Shown: in pieces, positions 33,041 through 44,107 of the stretch
Numbering within the stretch: the stretch's first letter is position 1
Layout: every line of letters starts with the position of its first letter
Assembly: GCA_949752795.1 (NCBI GenBank)
Contig: OX457056.1
Coordinates: 179,514,428 to 179,578,427, forward strand
From: Hyperoodon ampullatus
Taxonomy: Eukaryota; Chordata; Mammalia; Artiodactyla; Ziphiidae
Length of the DNA: 64,000 nt
Reading direction: 5' to 3'
Notes under the pieces: model-generated
The model's input: the letters and a program-made list of their open reading frames with translations, nothing else
Database searches by the model: none
Told to the model about the DNA's origin: nothing
Position numbers and translations under genes: made by a program

Positions 33041-35805
33041 CCTTGTTGTTATAGGGACATCCAACTTGTAATTTCTCCTCTTCAACCCCGTAATTTCTAC
33101 CCTCACCCACTGCCCAGAAGAAGCCCTCATCAGGGGCTCTACAGAGTCCTCTGTGTCCCAGCTCCTGCTCTCCTGTTAGGGAAGCTTTCCAAGATGCCAG
33201 CCACATCCTGTCACTGTGGGAAGCAGAGATGAGAAACTCACGGGCTCCTGGTCTTCCTGAGGGAATGGGGGTGACACACTCTATTGTCCCCCTTAATCAG
33301 CTCCCCTTCTAATCCTGACTTTCTCAAAGACAATAAGGGACCTTCACCCCCTGAGACTCCAAACCACAGTGGTCAGAGCACACCTGCTTGGGAGTGATAC
33401 CTGAGTCGGGAGATGGATGCTGATGAGCAGCACACAAGTGTCCCCAGACGAGTGTGGCAGGGAGCCCATGGAAGAAGCGAGTGAGGTCGCAGAACAGACC
33501 AGCTCAGCCCCCAAACACAGCAGGGGACCGAACAAGAGAAAGGTCATGCGACGGTTTCCAGCCAGACCCCAGCCAGGAGAGATGACCCAAGAAGAGGTGA
33601 AGTGAAGGAGCTGAGGGCAGAACCCCCCCAAGCCATAACGAGGATAATGCGGACCTTAAGGTGATTTTCAGAAAGCCCCTTCACATTTTGAATCCTGAGA
33701 ATTACAGAGAGACAGACACCCAGGACAAAGTGAGAACTGTCTCATGGAGAGGGTCCCCAGGACTCCATGAGAACATCACTGAATTGGATGGAGGTCCAGG
33801 ATTGCCCCCAGCCCCAATTCTTCCCCAAGCGTATTTTAACAGGGAGCTAGTGGTCCTGAAAGATGGGTAACAACAAGAAAGGAAGCAAATAATGAACGTA
33901 TGAGCAGAATTTCCCCCGAAATGGATTAAGAGAGGGAGAAGCAGGCATGGGGAAGAAAGGATCACCAGGAAGAGCAGATAAAGAAAATGTAAAATCCATT
34001 CCAAGGAATTATCTCTCAGGGAGAGAAAAAAAAAGAAACATGAAGAGTTCAGGCAAACATTCTCCCCAGTCTCAAAGAAATTACAGATAACATGGTCTCT
34101 CTAAGGAAAAAGAAAGCTAGTATGAGAGATGAGAGTTCAAAGAGGAGATTATAAAACAACAAACGGAGATAAAGAACAAACAGTGGAGCTGAGGAAAGAG
34201 AAGCCAGGAGACCCTGTCTGGGGGCTCAGCGGGAGGGCTAGAGGGGAGGGTCCAGCTGTTCAGTGAGGGGGAGGGCGGCAGCAGTAGGTGGAGGGGAGCA
34301 GCCGAGTCCCTGAAGCCTGGGCAGCAAAGGTGCTGCCGGGCAGAAGAGCAGCTCAGAGAGAAGCGCGTTTACAGGCCAGGGCGTAACTAAAGTTCTCTGT
34401 CCACCCCCTGCCAAGTCGTGGAGCAGGGCCTTCCCCAAATCCTCCTTCCACTGGCCTGGGACTTCAGCCGCCCTGGAACCGTTGCCCACCCCGCTGGACC
34501 ATCATGTCCCCGCTATCAGTGCCACCAGAGAGCCATCTTGTTCTGTGAAGTCCCTGAGGACGGCAGCGGCAGCAGCAGAAGAAACAAGCTGTAGCTGTCA
34601 CTTCAGAAATGCATACAGCATTGTCCCTGTTTCTGGATGATGCCACAGGACTCAGGGCCTCAAATGAATCTTGTATTGATATTTCCACCAGCGGAGGGAG
34701 CCCTGGTGAGGTGCCTTTCAATATTTTTTAAATGATTTTTCCTCTTGGCTGTACTTCATAATCAGTCATCAGACACTGGAAGCCAGAATTCTCTTTCTTA
34801 CTGAAATGATTTGTTCTCTGGCAGGATGCAAGGTTTATGACTCTGGAATCCAGCTCACGATCCAAGCTGAGCGTTGTGGAAGGCCTCAGGCCCCTGGTCT
34901 CCCTCTGCCATTCTCACAGAACAGACTGAATAAAGCAACAGCTGCAGCTCTGTCTGAGCACCCAGATTCACAGGGCAAGTTCAAAGGCAGGGACATTCCA
35001 GGCTTTCTCAAAGGAGGTTGTCTTCTTCCCCGTAAGTTGAAGCCCTCCTTGATACCCCAATGGAACAATGGAAATAACACCCTGGAGTTCTATACTACAG
35101 GGTGAGCCACAGGGATCCTGGGTCTGATTCCCCTTCCAACAAAACTATACCAGAGCGCACGGCTCGTGAGACAGCGGAGCAGCAAAGCAGAGGGTGATGG
35201 AGGCCCTCACCTTATCAGAAAGACAGCAGAGAGGATGACGCAAAATGTCTGATTTAGTCAGATGCCTGCTTCAGGGCTCTGGCACACCTGTCCCACCCGA
35301 GGCAAGCACCGGGCAAGTAAGAGAACTAGCCATGGACAATGGTGGGTCAAGATGTCCAGGTCTCTGGAGGCCCAGCCACAGAGAAGTCCCACAATCTCCA
35401 GGACTGTCAACGTGGTTCTTTCTTTTTATCACCTTCAAACAAAACATTTGTTAATGGATAATATGCCTCATACGCTGAGTCTACAATGGAGGAAATCTGT
35501 ATCCATATCTCTAGGGAGATGCAGACAGGAAGCTCAACATACCCAGTTTTGGTCTTCAACATGCACTGAGACTGGGGTCCCAAAAATGGAGTACGTGCAT
35601 CCCATCCTAGGTTCCAAGGCCATCAAGCCACCAAGCACCCACAGGACCTGATACAGTCTGGATCCAAATACGCACTGATCACGACAGAAAAGAAAGCACT
35701 GTGCTTCATGTCATTTGTGTGGTATGGTCTTAAATCTGTCCCCATCTTTAGGACTACGGTTTCAGGAACAACTGAATACCTCAGAATCTGGAAGAGGCTC
35801 AGAAA
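33041..35805. other. Single-copy non-coding DNA
   Basis: Purine-rich between 33880 and 34210. A CAG/GCAGCAGC patch lies near 34565. No gene or named repeat is recognised, and the many short frames have no family resemblance. Confidence 0.45.
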
Positions 35806-35807
35806 CC

Positions 35808-36012
35808 TAGAATGGGAAGGAACCATGGAGCTCAGCTAGTCAAAAATCCCACTGACAACAGAAACCCCCTCCATAGTATCTGGAGTCTGGACTCTGCTTG
35901 AATACCCCCAGGGATGGGGCACTCACTACCTCACAAAGCAGCCCATGATGTCTTCTGACAGCTCTGTTAGAAACTTACTTTTGTTGCAAGCTGTCTCCCT
36001 ATAATCTCTCCC
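35808..36012. repeat. CR1/L3-like LINE fragment
   Basis: 'gaaccatggagctcagctagtca' and 'cagggatggggcactcactacctcacaaagcagccca' then 'gacagctctgttagaaacttac' resemble mammalian L3/CR1 3' sequences. Very old; orientation not assigned. Confidence 0.5.
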
Positions 36013-36114
36013 TTCCAGAATGATACAGAGCACACCCTCATACCTCTATATGACATACTGTCCTAGGACCACTTCAAGGGTCATATGTGCTTTTAGAAGG
36101 CAAGGCCTCAATTA

Positions 36115-36405
36115 TCAATGGTACCTAGTCCACCTAAGCAGCCCTCAAATCCCATCTCTTTCCTACAATTCTTTTGAGTCCTTCAATCCTTTCCAAGCCT
36201 CCCTGCCAGAGCCTTGGTCCATACTCTCAACATCTCTCTCCTAAACTATTTCAATGGCCTCCTCACCATCCTTCATGCCTCCAATCTCTCTTCCTTCCAG
36301 CCCCTCACCACATGGAATTATCCTTCTAAAAAGAAACCTAACTATGCCATCACCCCTTTTAATATCCTTCGATGGTTCCCCAGTGCCCTTGGACAAACCC
36401 CACAT
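36115..36405 (+). repeat. LINE L2 fragment, sense
   Basis: 'atttcaatggcctcctcaccatccttcatgcctcc' and 'tctaaaaagaaacctaactatgccatcacccc' plus 'ccttcgatggttccccagtgccc' are characteristic L2 segments. Confidence 0.65.
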
Positions 36406-36429
36406 TTCTCAGTAGGGATGTTCATAATG

Positions 36430-36640
36430 GATAGCTAGCTACTCTAGAACGTGTAACCTATATGGAACTCAGAGGATGTGTCAGGCAAAGCCTACGGTAT
36501 CTCATTTAAGCCTTTAAGCTCCACTTCTATCCCCATTTAACAAGTGAAGAAAAAAAGGCCTTTATCAAGTCTCTAAGTAGCTTTCTCAAGATTAAATGTC
36601 TGGCAAGTGCCAGATGTTAGATGCCAGTGTTTCTTGCATA
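36430..36640 (-). repeat. MIR SINE, antisense
   Basis: 'atgtgtcaggcaaagcctacggtatctcatttaagcc' and 'atccccatttaacaagtgaagaaa' give the reverse complement of MIR. Confidence 0.6.
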
Positions 36641-36984
36641 GGTACCCACTTGCTGTAAGTTCAGCACCTGAGGATGGGCCTTGGCAATCTCTCCAGGACC
36701 ATCTTCCATCTTCCTCTCCCCAGAGGTTCTAGGATCTGGCTACACTACACTCACTGCCTCAAGCAGAAGCAACTACTGGCAGTTCCTTACACAAATCTTT
36801 GGGCCACACACTGTGGAGACGTGGCCTGGCTTCCCTGCTGGAAATCCTTAGCCTGCCACCCACCTGGCAGCTCCTGTCCATCCAGCAGCTCAGGTGACTG
36901 CCCCTCAATCATGAACCAAGACTAAGCAATTCCTCTTCTGGAGTCCCTTACACCAGCTACTGTCATATGCTGGGCCCCGTGTGT

Positions 36985-37110
36985 TCACTTGTCTGTCACC
37001 ACTCTGGATGTTAAGCCCTTGGAGACAATGTCTATATCTTATTTGTAACTTTATTCACAGAATCTAGCACAGGCCTGGAAGAAGGTCAGTCAAGATGTGA
37101 ATGAAGGAGT
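36985..37110 (+). repeat. LINE L2 3' end, sense
   Basis: 'tggatgttaagcccttggagacaatgtctatatcttatttg' followed by 'cagaatctagcacaggcctgg' and 'gtgaatgaaggagtc' is the L2 3' terminus. Confidence 0.7.
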
Positions 37111-37804
37111 CAGGTCCTGCTCTTGGACTACCAGCTGTCATATGAGGTCCTCCAACCTCGACGATGCAAGGCCCCACCTTTCAGCATGCTTGGTATGCTT
37201 CTTTTTATTAAATATATACACTGTATAAAGTGTCCAGACACCCCATAAATGGTAGCTATTGCTACTATTGTAAAGAAAAAGTTCCAGGAAAATAATGAAG
37301 AGTATATGAAAAAATAAAAGTGCTATGATAGTGGGGGACAGCCAATAGTATGAGGAAAAATGCACTGGCCTTTTAGGTTAAATGACTTAACCGAGCATTT
37401 TCTAAAGTGAATTCTATCGAGAACTCCTTAAATAGTACGAGGTCCTGTGAGGACTAACATCAACAATAACAACATGAAAAGTCCTCTGGTCAATGAACAT
37501 TGGAAGAAAAATGGCAACAACAAAAATTAAACATTTCTTTACTACAAACTTTTACTATGCTAATATGTGTTGTGAATGATCATAAGATATATTTGACATA
37601 CAGCGTTTCCCATACTTGGTATTCCTCAGGGCTCTTCCTCTGGGAAGCATCTCCCAGAAATATGGTTGTTCCCAACACACTTTTGGAAAAGCGAAATTAA
37701 TCTTGCAGTAAGGGCAGGTGTTTCAATTGATTGTTTTTACCCAAAGAAGGCTGTAGATTTTCCCCTGATGAGGTTATTTTGTTAGGCTTTACCAGCCTGC
37801 CATA
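37111..37804. other. AT-rich single-copy DNA
   Basis: No family named with confidence. It forms the left flank of the long LINE-1. Confidence 0.45.
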
Positions 37805-38297
37805 ATGATTTTTTTATATGAACATATATAAATCCCAATCTCCCAATTCATCTCACCACCACCACGCCCCCCAACTTTCCCCCGTTGGTGTCCATACGTT
37901 TTTGTCCTACATCTGTGTCTCTCTTTCTGCTTTGCAAACCAGTTTATCTGTACCATTATTCTAGATTCCACATATATGTGTTAATATACGATATTTGTTT
38001 TTCTCTTTCTAACTTACTTCACTCTGTATGACAGTCTCTAGGTCCAGCCACGTCTCTACAAATGACCCAATTTCATTCCTTTTGATGGCTGAGAAATATG
38101 CCATTGTATATATGTACCACATCTTCTTTATCCATTCGCCTGTCGATGGGCATTTAGGTTCCTTCCATGACCTGGCTATTGTAAAAAGTGCTGCAATGAA
38201 CATTATGGTGCATGTGGCTTTTTGAATTGTGGTTTTCTCTGGGTATATGGCCAGGAGTGGGATTGCTGGATCATATAGTAATTCTATTTTTAGTTTT

Positions 38298-38514
38298 ATT
38301 TTTTTATTTTTTTATTTTTTTTGCGGTACGCGGGCCTCTCACTGTTGTGGCCTCTCCCGTTGCGGAGCACAGGCTCCGGACGCGCAGGCTCAGAGGCCAT
38401 GGCCCATGGGCCCAGCCGCTCCGCGGCATGTGGGGTCCTCCCGGACTGGGGCACGAACCCGTCTCCCCTGCATCGGCAGGTGGACTCTCAACAACCGCGC
38501 CACCAGGGAAGCCC
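38298..38514 (-). mobile_element. CHR-type SINE, short subfamily, inserted in LINE-1 ORF2
   Basis: Same orientation as the host L1. Poly-T/ATTTT at the left, head on the minus strand at 38514. A perfect 14-bp target duplication CTATTTTTAGTTTT at 38284-38297 and 38515-38528. The altered B box GGTTCGTGCCC is on the minus strand (38449-38459). The three overlapping plus-strand frames at 38212-38588 are SINE translations. Confidence 0.94.
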
Positions 38515-41125
38515 CTATTTTTAGTTTTTTAAGGAACCTCCATACTGTTCTCCATAGTGGCTGTATCAATTTACATTCCCACCAATAGTGCAGGGTTCCC
38601 TTTTCTCCACACCCTCTCCAGCATTGTTGTTTGTAGATTTTCTAATGATGCCCGTTCTAACTGGTGTGAGGTATACCTCATCGTAGTTTTGATTTGCATT
38701 TCTCTAATAATTAGTGATGTTGAGCAGCTTTTCATGTGCTTCATGGCCATCTGTATGTCTTCTTTGGAGAAATGTCTATTTAGCTCTTCTGCCCATTTTT
38801 GAATTGGGTTGTTTTTTTTTAATACTGAGCTGCATGAGCTGTGTATATATTTTGGAGATTAATCATTTGTCCATTGATTCATTTGCAAATATTTTCTCCC
38901 ATTCTGAGGGTTGTCTTTTCGTCTTCTTTAGTTTCCTTTGCTGTGAAAAAGCTTTTAAGTTTCATTAGGTCCCATTTGTTTATTTTTGTTTTTATTTCCA
39001 TTACTCTAGGAGGTGGATCAAAAAATATCTTGCTGTGATTTATGTCAAAGACTGTTCTTCCTATGTTTTCCTCTAAGAGTTTTATAGTGTCAGTCTTACA
39101 TTTAGGTCTTGAATCCATTTTGAGTTTATTTTTGTGTATGGTGTTAGGGAGTGTTCTGATTTCATTCTTTTACAAGCAGATGTCCAGTTTTCCCAGCACC
39201 ACTTTTTGAAGAGACTGCCTTTTCTCCATTGTATATCCTTGCCTTCTTTGTCATATATTAGTTGACCATGGGTGCGTGGGTTTATCGCTGGACTTTCTAT
39301 CCTGTTCCATTGATCTATATTTCTGTTTTTGGGCCAGTACCATATACTCTTGATTACTGTAGCTTTGCAGTATAGTCTAAAGTCAGGGAGTCTGATGCCT
39401 CCAGCTCCGTTTTTTTCCATCAAGATTGCTCTGGCTATTCGGGGTCTTTTGTGTCTCCATACAAATTTTAAGATTTTTTTGTTCTGGTTATGTAAAAAAT
39501 GCCATTGGTAATTGGATAGGGATTGCATTGAATCTGTAGATTGCTTTGGGTAGTATAGTCATTTTCGAAATACTGATTCTTCCAGTCCAAGAACATGGTA
39601 TATCTCTCCAACTGTTTGTGTCATCTTTGATTTCTTTCATCAGTGTTTTATAGTTTTCTGAGTACAGGTCTTCTACCTCCTTAGGTATGTTTATTCCTAT
39701 GTATTTTATTCTTTTTGTTGCAATGGTGAATGGGATTTTTTCCTTAATTTCTCTTTCTGATCTTTCGTTGTTAGTGTATGGGAATGCAAGAGATTTCTGT
39801 GCATTAATTTTGTATCCTGAAACTGTACTGAATTTACTGACTAGCTCTAGTAGTTTTCTGGTGGCATCTTTAGGATTCTCTATGTATAGTATCATGTCAT
39901 CTGCAAACAGTGACAGCTTTACTTCTTCTTCCCCAATTTGTATTCCTTTTCTTTCTTTTTCTTCTCTGATTGCCATGGCTAGGACTTCCAAAACTATGTT
40001 GAATAATAGTGGCAAGACTGGACTTCCTTGTCTTGTTCCTGATCTTAGAGGAAATGCTTTCAGCTTTTCACCATTGAGAATGATGTTTGCTGGGTGTCTG
40101 TCATCTATGGCCTTTATTATGTTGAGGTAGGGTCCCTCTATGCCTACACTATGGAGAGTTTTTATCCTAAATCGGTGTTGAATTTTGTCAAAAGCTTTTT
40201 CTGCATCTATTGAGATGATTATATGGATTTTCTTCTTCAATTTGTTCATATGGTGTATCATATGGATTGATTTGTGTATATTGAAGAATCCTTGCAGCCC
40301 TGGGATAAATCCCACTTAATCATGGTGTATGATCCTTTTAATGTGTTGTTGGATTCTGTTTGCTAGTATTTTGTTGAGGATTTTTGCATCTATATTCATC
40401 AGTTATATTGGCTTGTAATTTTTTTTTTGTAGTATCTTTGTCTTGTTTTGGTATCAGGGTGATGGTGGCCTCGTAGAATGAGTTGGGAATCTTCCTCTGC
40501 AATTTTTTGGAAGAGTTTGAAAAGGATGGGTGTTAGCTCTTCTCTAAATGTTTGATAGAATTCACCTGTGACGCCATCTGGTCCTGGACTTTTTTGTTTG
40601 TTGGAAGATTTTAAATCACCGTTTCAATTTCATTACTTGTGATTGGTCTGTTCATATTTTCCATTTCTTCCTGGTTCTGTCTTGGAAGATTATACCTTTC
40701 TAAGAATTTGTCCATTTCTTCCAGGTTGTCCATTTTATTGGCATAGAGTGGCTTGTAGCAGTCTCTTAGGATGCTCTGTATTTCTACAGTGTCCATTGTA
40801 ACTTTTACTTTTTCACTTCTAATTTTATTGAGTCCTCTCCCTCTTTTTCTTGATGAGTCTCACTAAAGGTTTATCAATTTTGTTTATCTTCTCAAAGAAC
40901 CAGCTTTTAGTTTTATTGATCTTTGCTATTGTTTTCTTTGTTTCTATTTCATTTATTTCTGCTCTGATCTTTATAATTTCTTTCCTTCTACTAACTTTGG
41001 GTTTTGTTTGGTCTTCTCTCTCTAGTTCCTTTAGGTGATAGGTTAAATTGTTTATTTGAGATTTTTCTTGTTTTTTGAGGTAGGACTGTATTGCTATAAA
41101 TTTCCCTCTTAAAAAGGCTTTTGCT

Positions 41126-41341
41126 GGGCTTCCCTGGTGGCGCAGTGGTTGGGAGTCCGCCTGCTGATGGAGGGGACACAGGTTCGTGCCCCGGTCCAGG
41201 AAGATCCCACATGCCGCGGAGCGGCTGGGCCTGTGAGCCATGGCCACTGAGCCTGTGCGTCCGGAGCCTGTGCTCCGCAACGGGAGAGGCCACAACAGTG
41301 AGAGGCCCGCGTACTGCAAAAAAACAAAACAAAACAAAAAC
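41126..41341 (+). mobile_element. CHR-type SINE, short subfamily, inserted in LINE-1 ORF2
   Basis: Opposite to the host L1. The head GGGCTTCCCTGGTGGCGCAG starts at about 41126, the altered B box GGTTCGTGCCC is at 41181-41191, and the tail is AAAACAAAAC-type. The target duplication is slightly mutated: GCTTTTGCTG before and GCTTTTTGCTG after. It splits ORF2 between the endonuclease and reverse transcriptase parts. Confidence 0.92.
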
Positions 41342-42269
41342 GCTTTTTGCTGCATCCCATAGGTTTTGGATCAACGTGTTTTCATTGTCATTTGTCTCTA
41401 GGTATTTTTTGATTTCCTCTTTGATTTCCTCAGTGATCTCTTGGTTGTTTAATAATGTATTGTTTATCCTCCATGTGTTTGTGTTTTTTACGTATTTTTT
41501 TCCCTGTAATTCATTTCTAATCTCATAGTGTTGTGGTCAGAAAAGTTGCTTGATACGATTTCAATTTTCTTAAATTTACCGAGGCTTGATTTGTGGCCCA
41601 CGATGTGATCTATCCTGGAGAATGTTCCATGTGCACTTGAGAAGAAAGTGTAATCTGCTGTTTTCAGAGGGAATGTCCTATAAATATCAATTAAATCTAT
41701 CTGGTCTATTGTGTCATTTAAAGCTTGTGTTTCCTTATTAGTTTTCTGTCTGGATGATCTGTCCATTGGTGTAAGTGAGGTGTTAAAGTCCCCTACTATT
41801 ATTGTGTCATTGTCAATACCCTCTTTTATAGCTGTTAGTATTTGCCTTATGTATTGAGGTGCTCCTACATTGGGTGCATATATATTTATAATTGTTCTAT
41901 CTTCTTCTTGGATTGATCCCTTGATCATTATGTAGTGTCCTTCCTTGTCTCTTGTAACATTCTTTATTTTAAAGTCTATTTTACCTGATGTAAGTATTGC
42001 TACTCCAGCTTTCTTTTGATTTCCATTTGCATGGAATATCTTTTTCCATCTCCACACTTTCAGTCTGTATGTGTCTGAAGTGGGTCTACTGTAGATAGCA
42101 TATAGATGGGTCTTGTTTTTGTATCCATTCAGCAAGCCTGTGTCTTTTGGTTGGAGCATTTAATCCATCCATATTTAAGGTGATTATCGATATGTATGTT
42201 CCTATGACCATTTTCTTAATTGTTTTGGGTTTGTTTTTGTAGGTCCTTTTCTTCTCCTGTGTTTCCCAC

Positions 42270-43192
42270 TTAGAGAAGTTCCTTTATCGTTTGTTGTAGA
42301 GCTGGTTTGGTGGTGCTGAATTCTCTTAGCTTTTGCTTGTCTGTAAAGCTTTTGATTTCTCCGTTGAATCTGAATGAGACCCTTACTGGGTAGAGTAATC
42401 TTGGTTGTAGGTTCTTCGCTTTCATCACTTTAAATATATCATGCCACTCCCTTCTGGCCTGTAGAGTTTCTGCTGAGAAATCAGCTGTTAACCTTATGGG
42501 AGTTCCCTTGTATGTCATTCGTTATTCTTCCCTTGCTGCTTTTAATAATTTTTCTTTGTCTTTAATTTTTGTCAATTTGATTACTATGTGTCTTGGTGTG
42601 CTTCTCCTTGGGTTTATCCTGCCTGGGACTCTGAGCTTGCTGGACTTGGGTACTATTTTCTTTCCCATGTTAGGGAAGTTTTCAACTATAATCTCTTCAA
42701 ATATTTTCTCGGGTCCTTTCTCTCTCTCTTCTCCTTCTGGGATCCCTATAATGTGAATGTTGGTGCATTTAATGTTGTCCCAGAGGTCTCTTAGGCTGTC
42801 TTCATTTCTTTTCATTCTTTTTTCTTTATTCTGTTCCACAGCAGTGAATTCCACCATTCTGTCTTCCAGGTCACTTATCTGTTCTTCTGCCTCAGTTATT
42901 CTGCTATTGATTCCTTCTAGTGTATTTTTCATTTCAGTTATTGTATTGTTCATCTCTGTTTGTTCTTTAAGTCTTCTTGGTGTTTGTCCTTTAATTCTTC
43001 TAGGTCTTCGTTAAACATTTCTTGAATCTTCTCGATCTTTGCCTCCATTCTTTTTCCGAGGTCCTGGATCATCTTCACTGTCATTATTCTGAATTCTTTT
43101 TCTGGAAGATTGCCTATCTCCACTTCATTTAGTTGTTTTTTGGGGATTTCATCTTGTTCCTTCATCTGGTACATAGTCCTCTGCCTGTTCAT
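42270..43192 (-). pseudogene. LINE-1 ORF1 (ORF1p RNA-binding protein) pseudogene
   Basis: ORF1p is the trimeric RNA-binding chaperone of the L1 ribonucleoprotein. Three pieces remain. 43192-42950 (80 codons) is rich in Glu/Lys heptads, the coiled-coil part. 42953-42522 (143 codons) has the end of the coiled coil ('SDLEDRMVE') and the RRM-like core ('IHIIGIPEGEE', 'RHIVIKLTKIKDKEKLLKAA'). 42518-42270 (82 codons) carries the C-terminal domain ('IRLTADFSAETLQARREW'). The first two pieces are joined by a frameshift near 42950. The last two are in the same frame, separated by one in-frame stop just after 'LLKAAREE'. Total reach is about 300 codons, close to a normal ORF1p of about 340, so it is nearly full length but inactivated. 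Confidence 0.9.
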
Positions 43193-44100
43193 TTTGTCTA
43201 TCTTTCTGTGAATGTGGTTTTCATTCCATTGGCTGCAGGATTGTAGTTCTTCTTGCTTCTGCTGTCTGCCCGCTGGTGGATGAGGCTATCTAAGAGGCTT
43301 ACGTAAGTTTCCTGATGGTAGGAACTGGGGGTGGGTAGAGCTGGATGTTGCTCTGGTGGGCAGAGCTCAGCAAAACTTTAATCTGCTTGTCTGCTAATGG
43401 GTGGGGCTGGGTTCCCTCCCTGTTGGTTGTTTGGCCAGAGGCAACTGAGTGCTAGAGCCTACCTGGCTCTTTGGCGTGCCTAATGGTGGACTCCAGGAGG
43501 GCTCACGCCAAGAAGTACTTCCCAGAACTTCTGCTGCCAGTGTCCTGTCCCCGCGGTGAGCCACAGCCATCCCCCAACTGTGCAGGAGACCCTCCAACAC
43601 TAGCAGATAGCTCTGGTTCAGTCTCCTATGGGCCACTGCTCCTTCCCCTGGCTCTTAATGCACAAACTACTTCCTGTGTGCCCTCCAAGACTGGAGTCTC
43701 CGCCTCCCCCAGTCCTGTCAAATTCCTGAAATCAAATTCCACTAGCCTTCAAAGTCTGATTCTCTGGGAATTCCTCCTCTCGTTGCCAGACCCCCAGGTT
43801 GAGAAGCCTGACGTGGGGCTCAGAATCTTCACTCCAGCGGGTGAACTTCTGTAGTATAATTGTTCTCCAGTTTGTGAATCATCCACCCAGCAGTTATGAG
43901 ATTTGATTTTACTGTGATTGCACCCCTCCTACCATCTCACTGCGGCTTCTCCTTTGTCTTTGGATGTGGGGTATCTTTTTCAGTGAGTTCCAGTGTCTTC
44001 CTGTCAATGATTGTTCAGCAGTTAGTTGTGATTCCGGTGCTCTTACAAGAGGGAGTGACAGCACATCCTTCTACTCCACCATCTTGAACCAATTTCTCTC
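43193..44100 (-). promoter_or_regulatory. LINE-1 5' UTR with internal promoter region
   Basis: About 900 bp, GC-richer than the ORFs, upstream of ORF1 on the minus strand. Its first 25 bases contain CAAGATGGTGG (reverse complement of 44077-44087), a YY1 core (AAGATGG) at the same place as in primate L1 5' UTRs, where YY1 sets the transcription start. Open frames inside it (for example 43471-43854 on the plus strand) have no recognisable product. Confidence 0.7.
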
Positions 44101-44107
44101 ATGATTT

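Larger units (their letters stand above)
38009..42211 (-). pseudogene. LINE-1 ORF2 (endonuclease/reverse transcriptase) pseudogene
   Basis: ORF2p nicks target DNA and reverse-transcribes L1 (and SINE) RNA. The likely start is the ATG at 42211-42209, about 60 bp after ORF1. The 42159-41488 frame holds the apurinic-type endonuclease domain: 'NIYAPN', 'GDFN', 'RIDHI' and 'SDHN'. After the SINE at 41126-41341, 41110-40825 carries the linker ending '[14 protein letters not shown]'. 40315-39488 is the reverse transcriptase, with motif A 'SIDAEKAFD' and catalytic FADD at 39907-39896. 39528-39082 and 39118-38879 continue the C-terminal region ('WCWENW', 'DLNV'). 38203-38009 is the last segment ('IKKMWYIYTM'). 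At least five frameshifts separate the pieces, and a second SINE (38298-38514) lies near the C-terminal end. Non-functional. Confidence 0.92.
37812..44100 (-). mobile_element. Near-full-length LINE-1, antisense, inactive
   Basis: On the minus strand the element runs from GAGAGAAATTGGTTCAAGAT (5' end at 44100) through a 5' UTR of about 900 bp, ORF1, ORF2 and a 3' UTR. It ends at a short A run near 37812. Net length is about 5.8 kb after subtracting two CHR SINEs. Candidate 7-bp target duplication ATGATTT: 37805-37811 and 44101-44107. In the element's own sense the insertion point is TTT/AAATCAT, which fits the L1 endonuclease preference (TT/AAAA). Relative to the L1 tails at 7.2, 9.2 and 49.2 kb it lacks the last 200 bp or so of the 3' UTR. 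Both ORFs are broken, so it cannot retrotranspose by itself. Confidence 0.93.

Noticed and set aside
34560..34585. GCAGCGGCAGCAGCAG tract as a coding triplet repeat
   Set aside because: Very short and with no supported open frame or exon around it.
39687..40130. 147-codon plus-strand hydrophobic open frame resembling a membrane protein
   Set aside because: It is the antisense of the LINE-1 reverse-transcriptase region; the hydrophobic composition is the reverse complement of Lys/Glu/Asn-rich coding sequence.
42757..43014. Plus-strand frame rich in Leu/Ser/Phe
   Set aside because: Antisense shadow of the LINE-1 ORF1 coiled coil.
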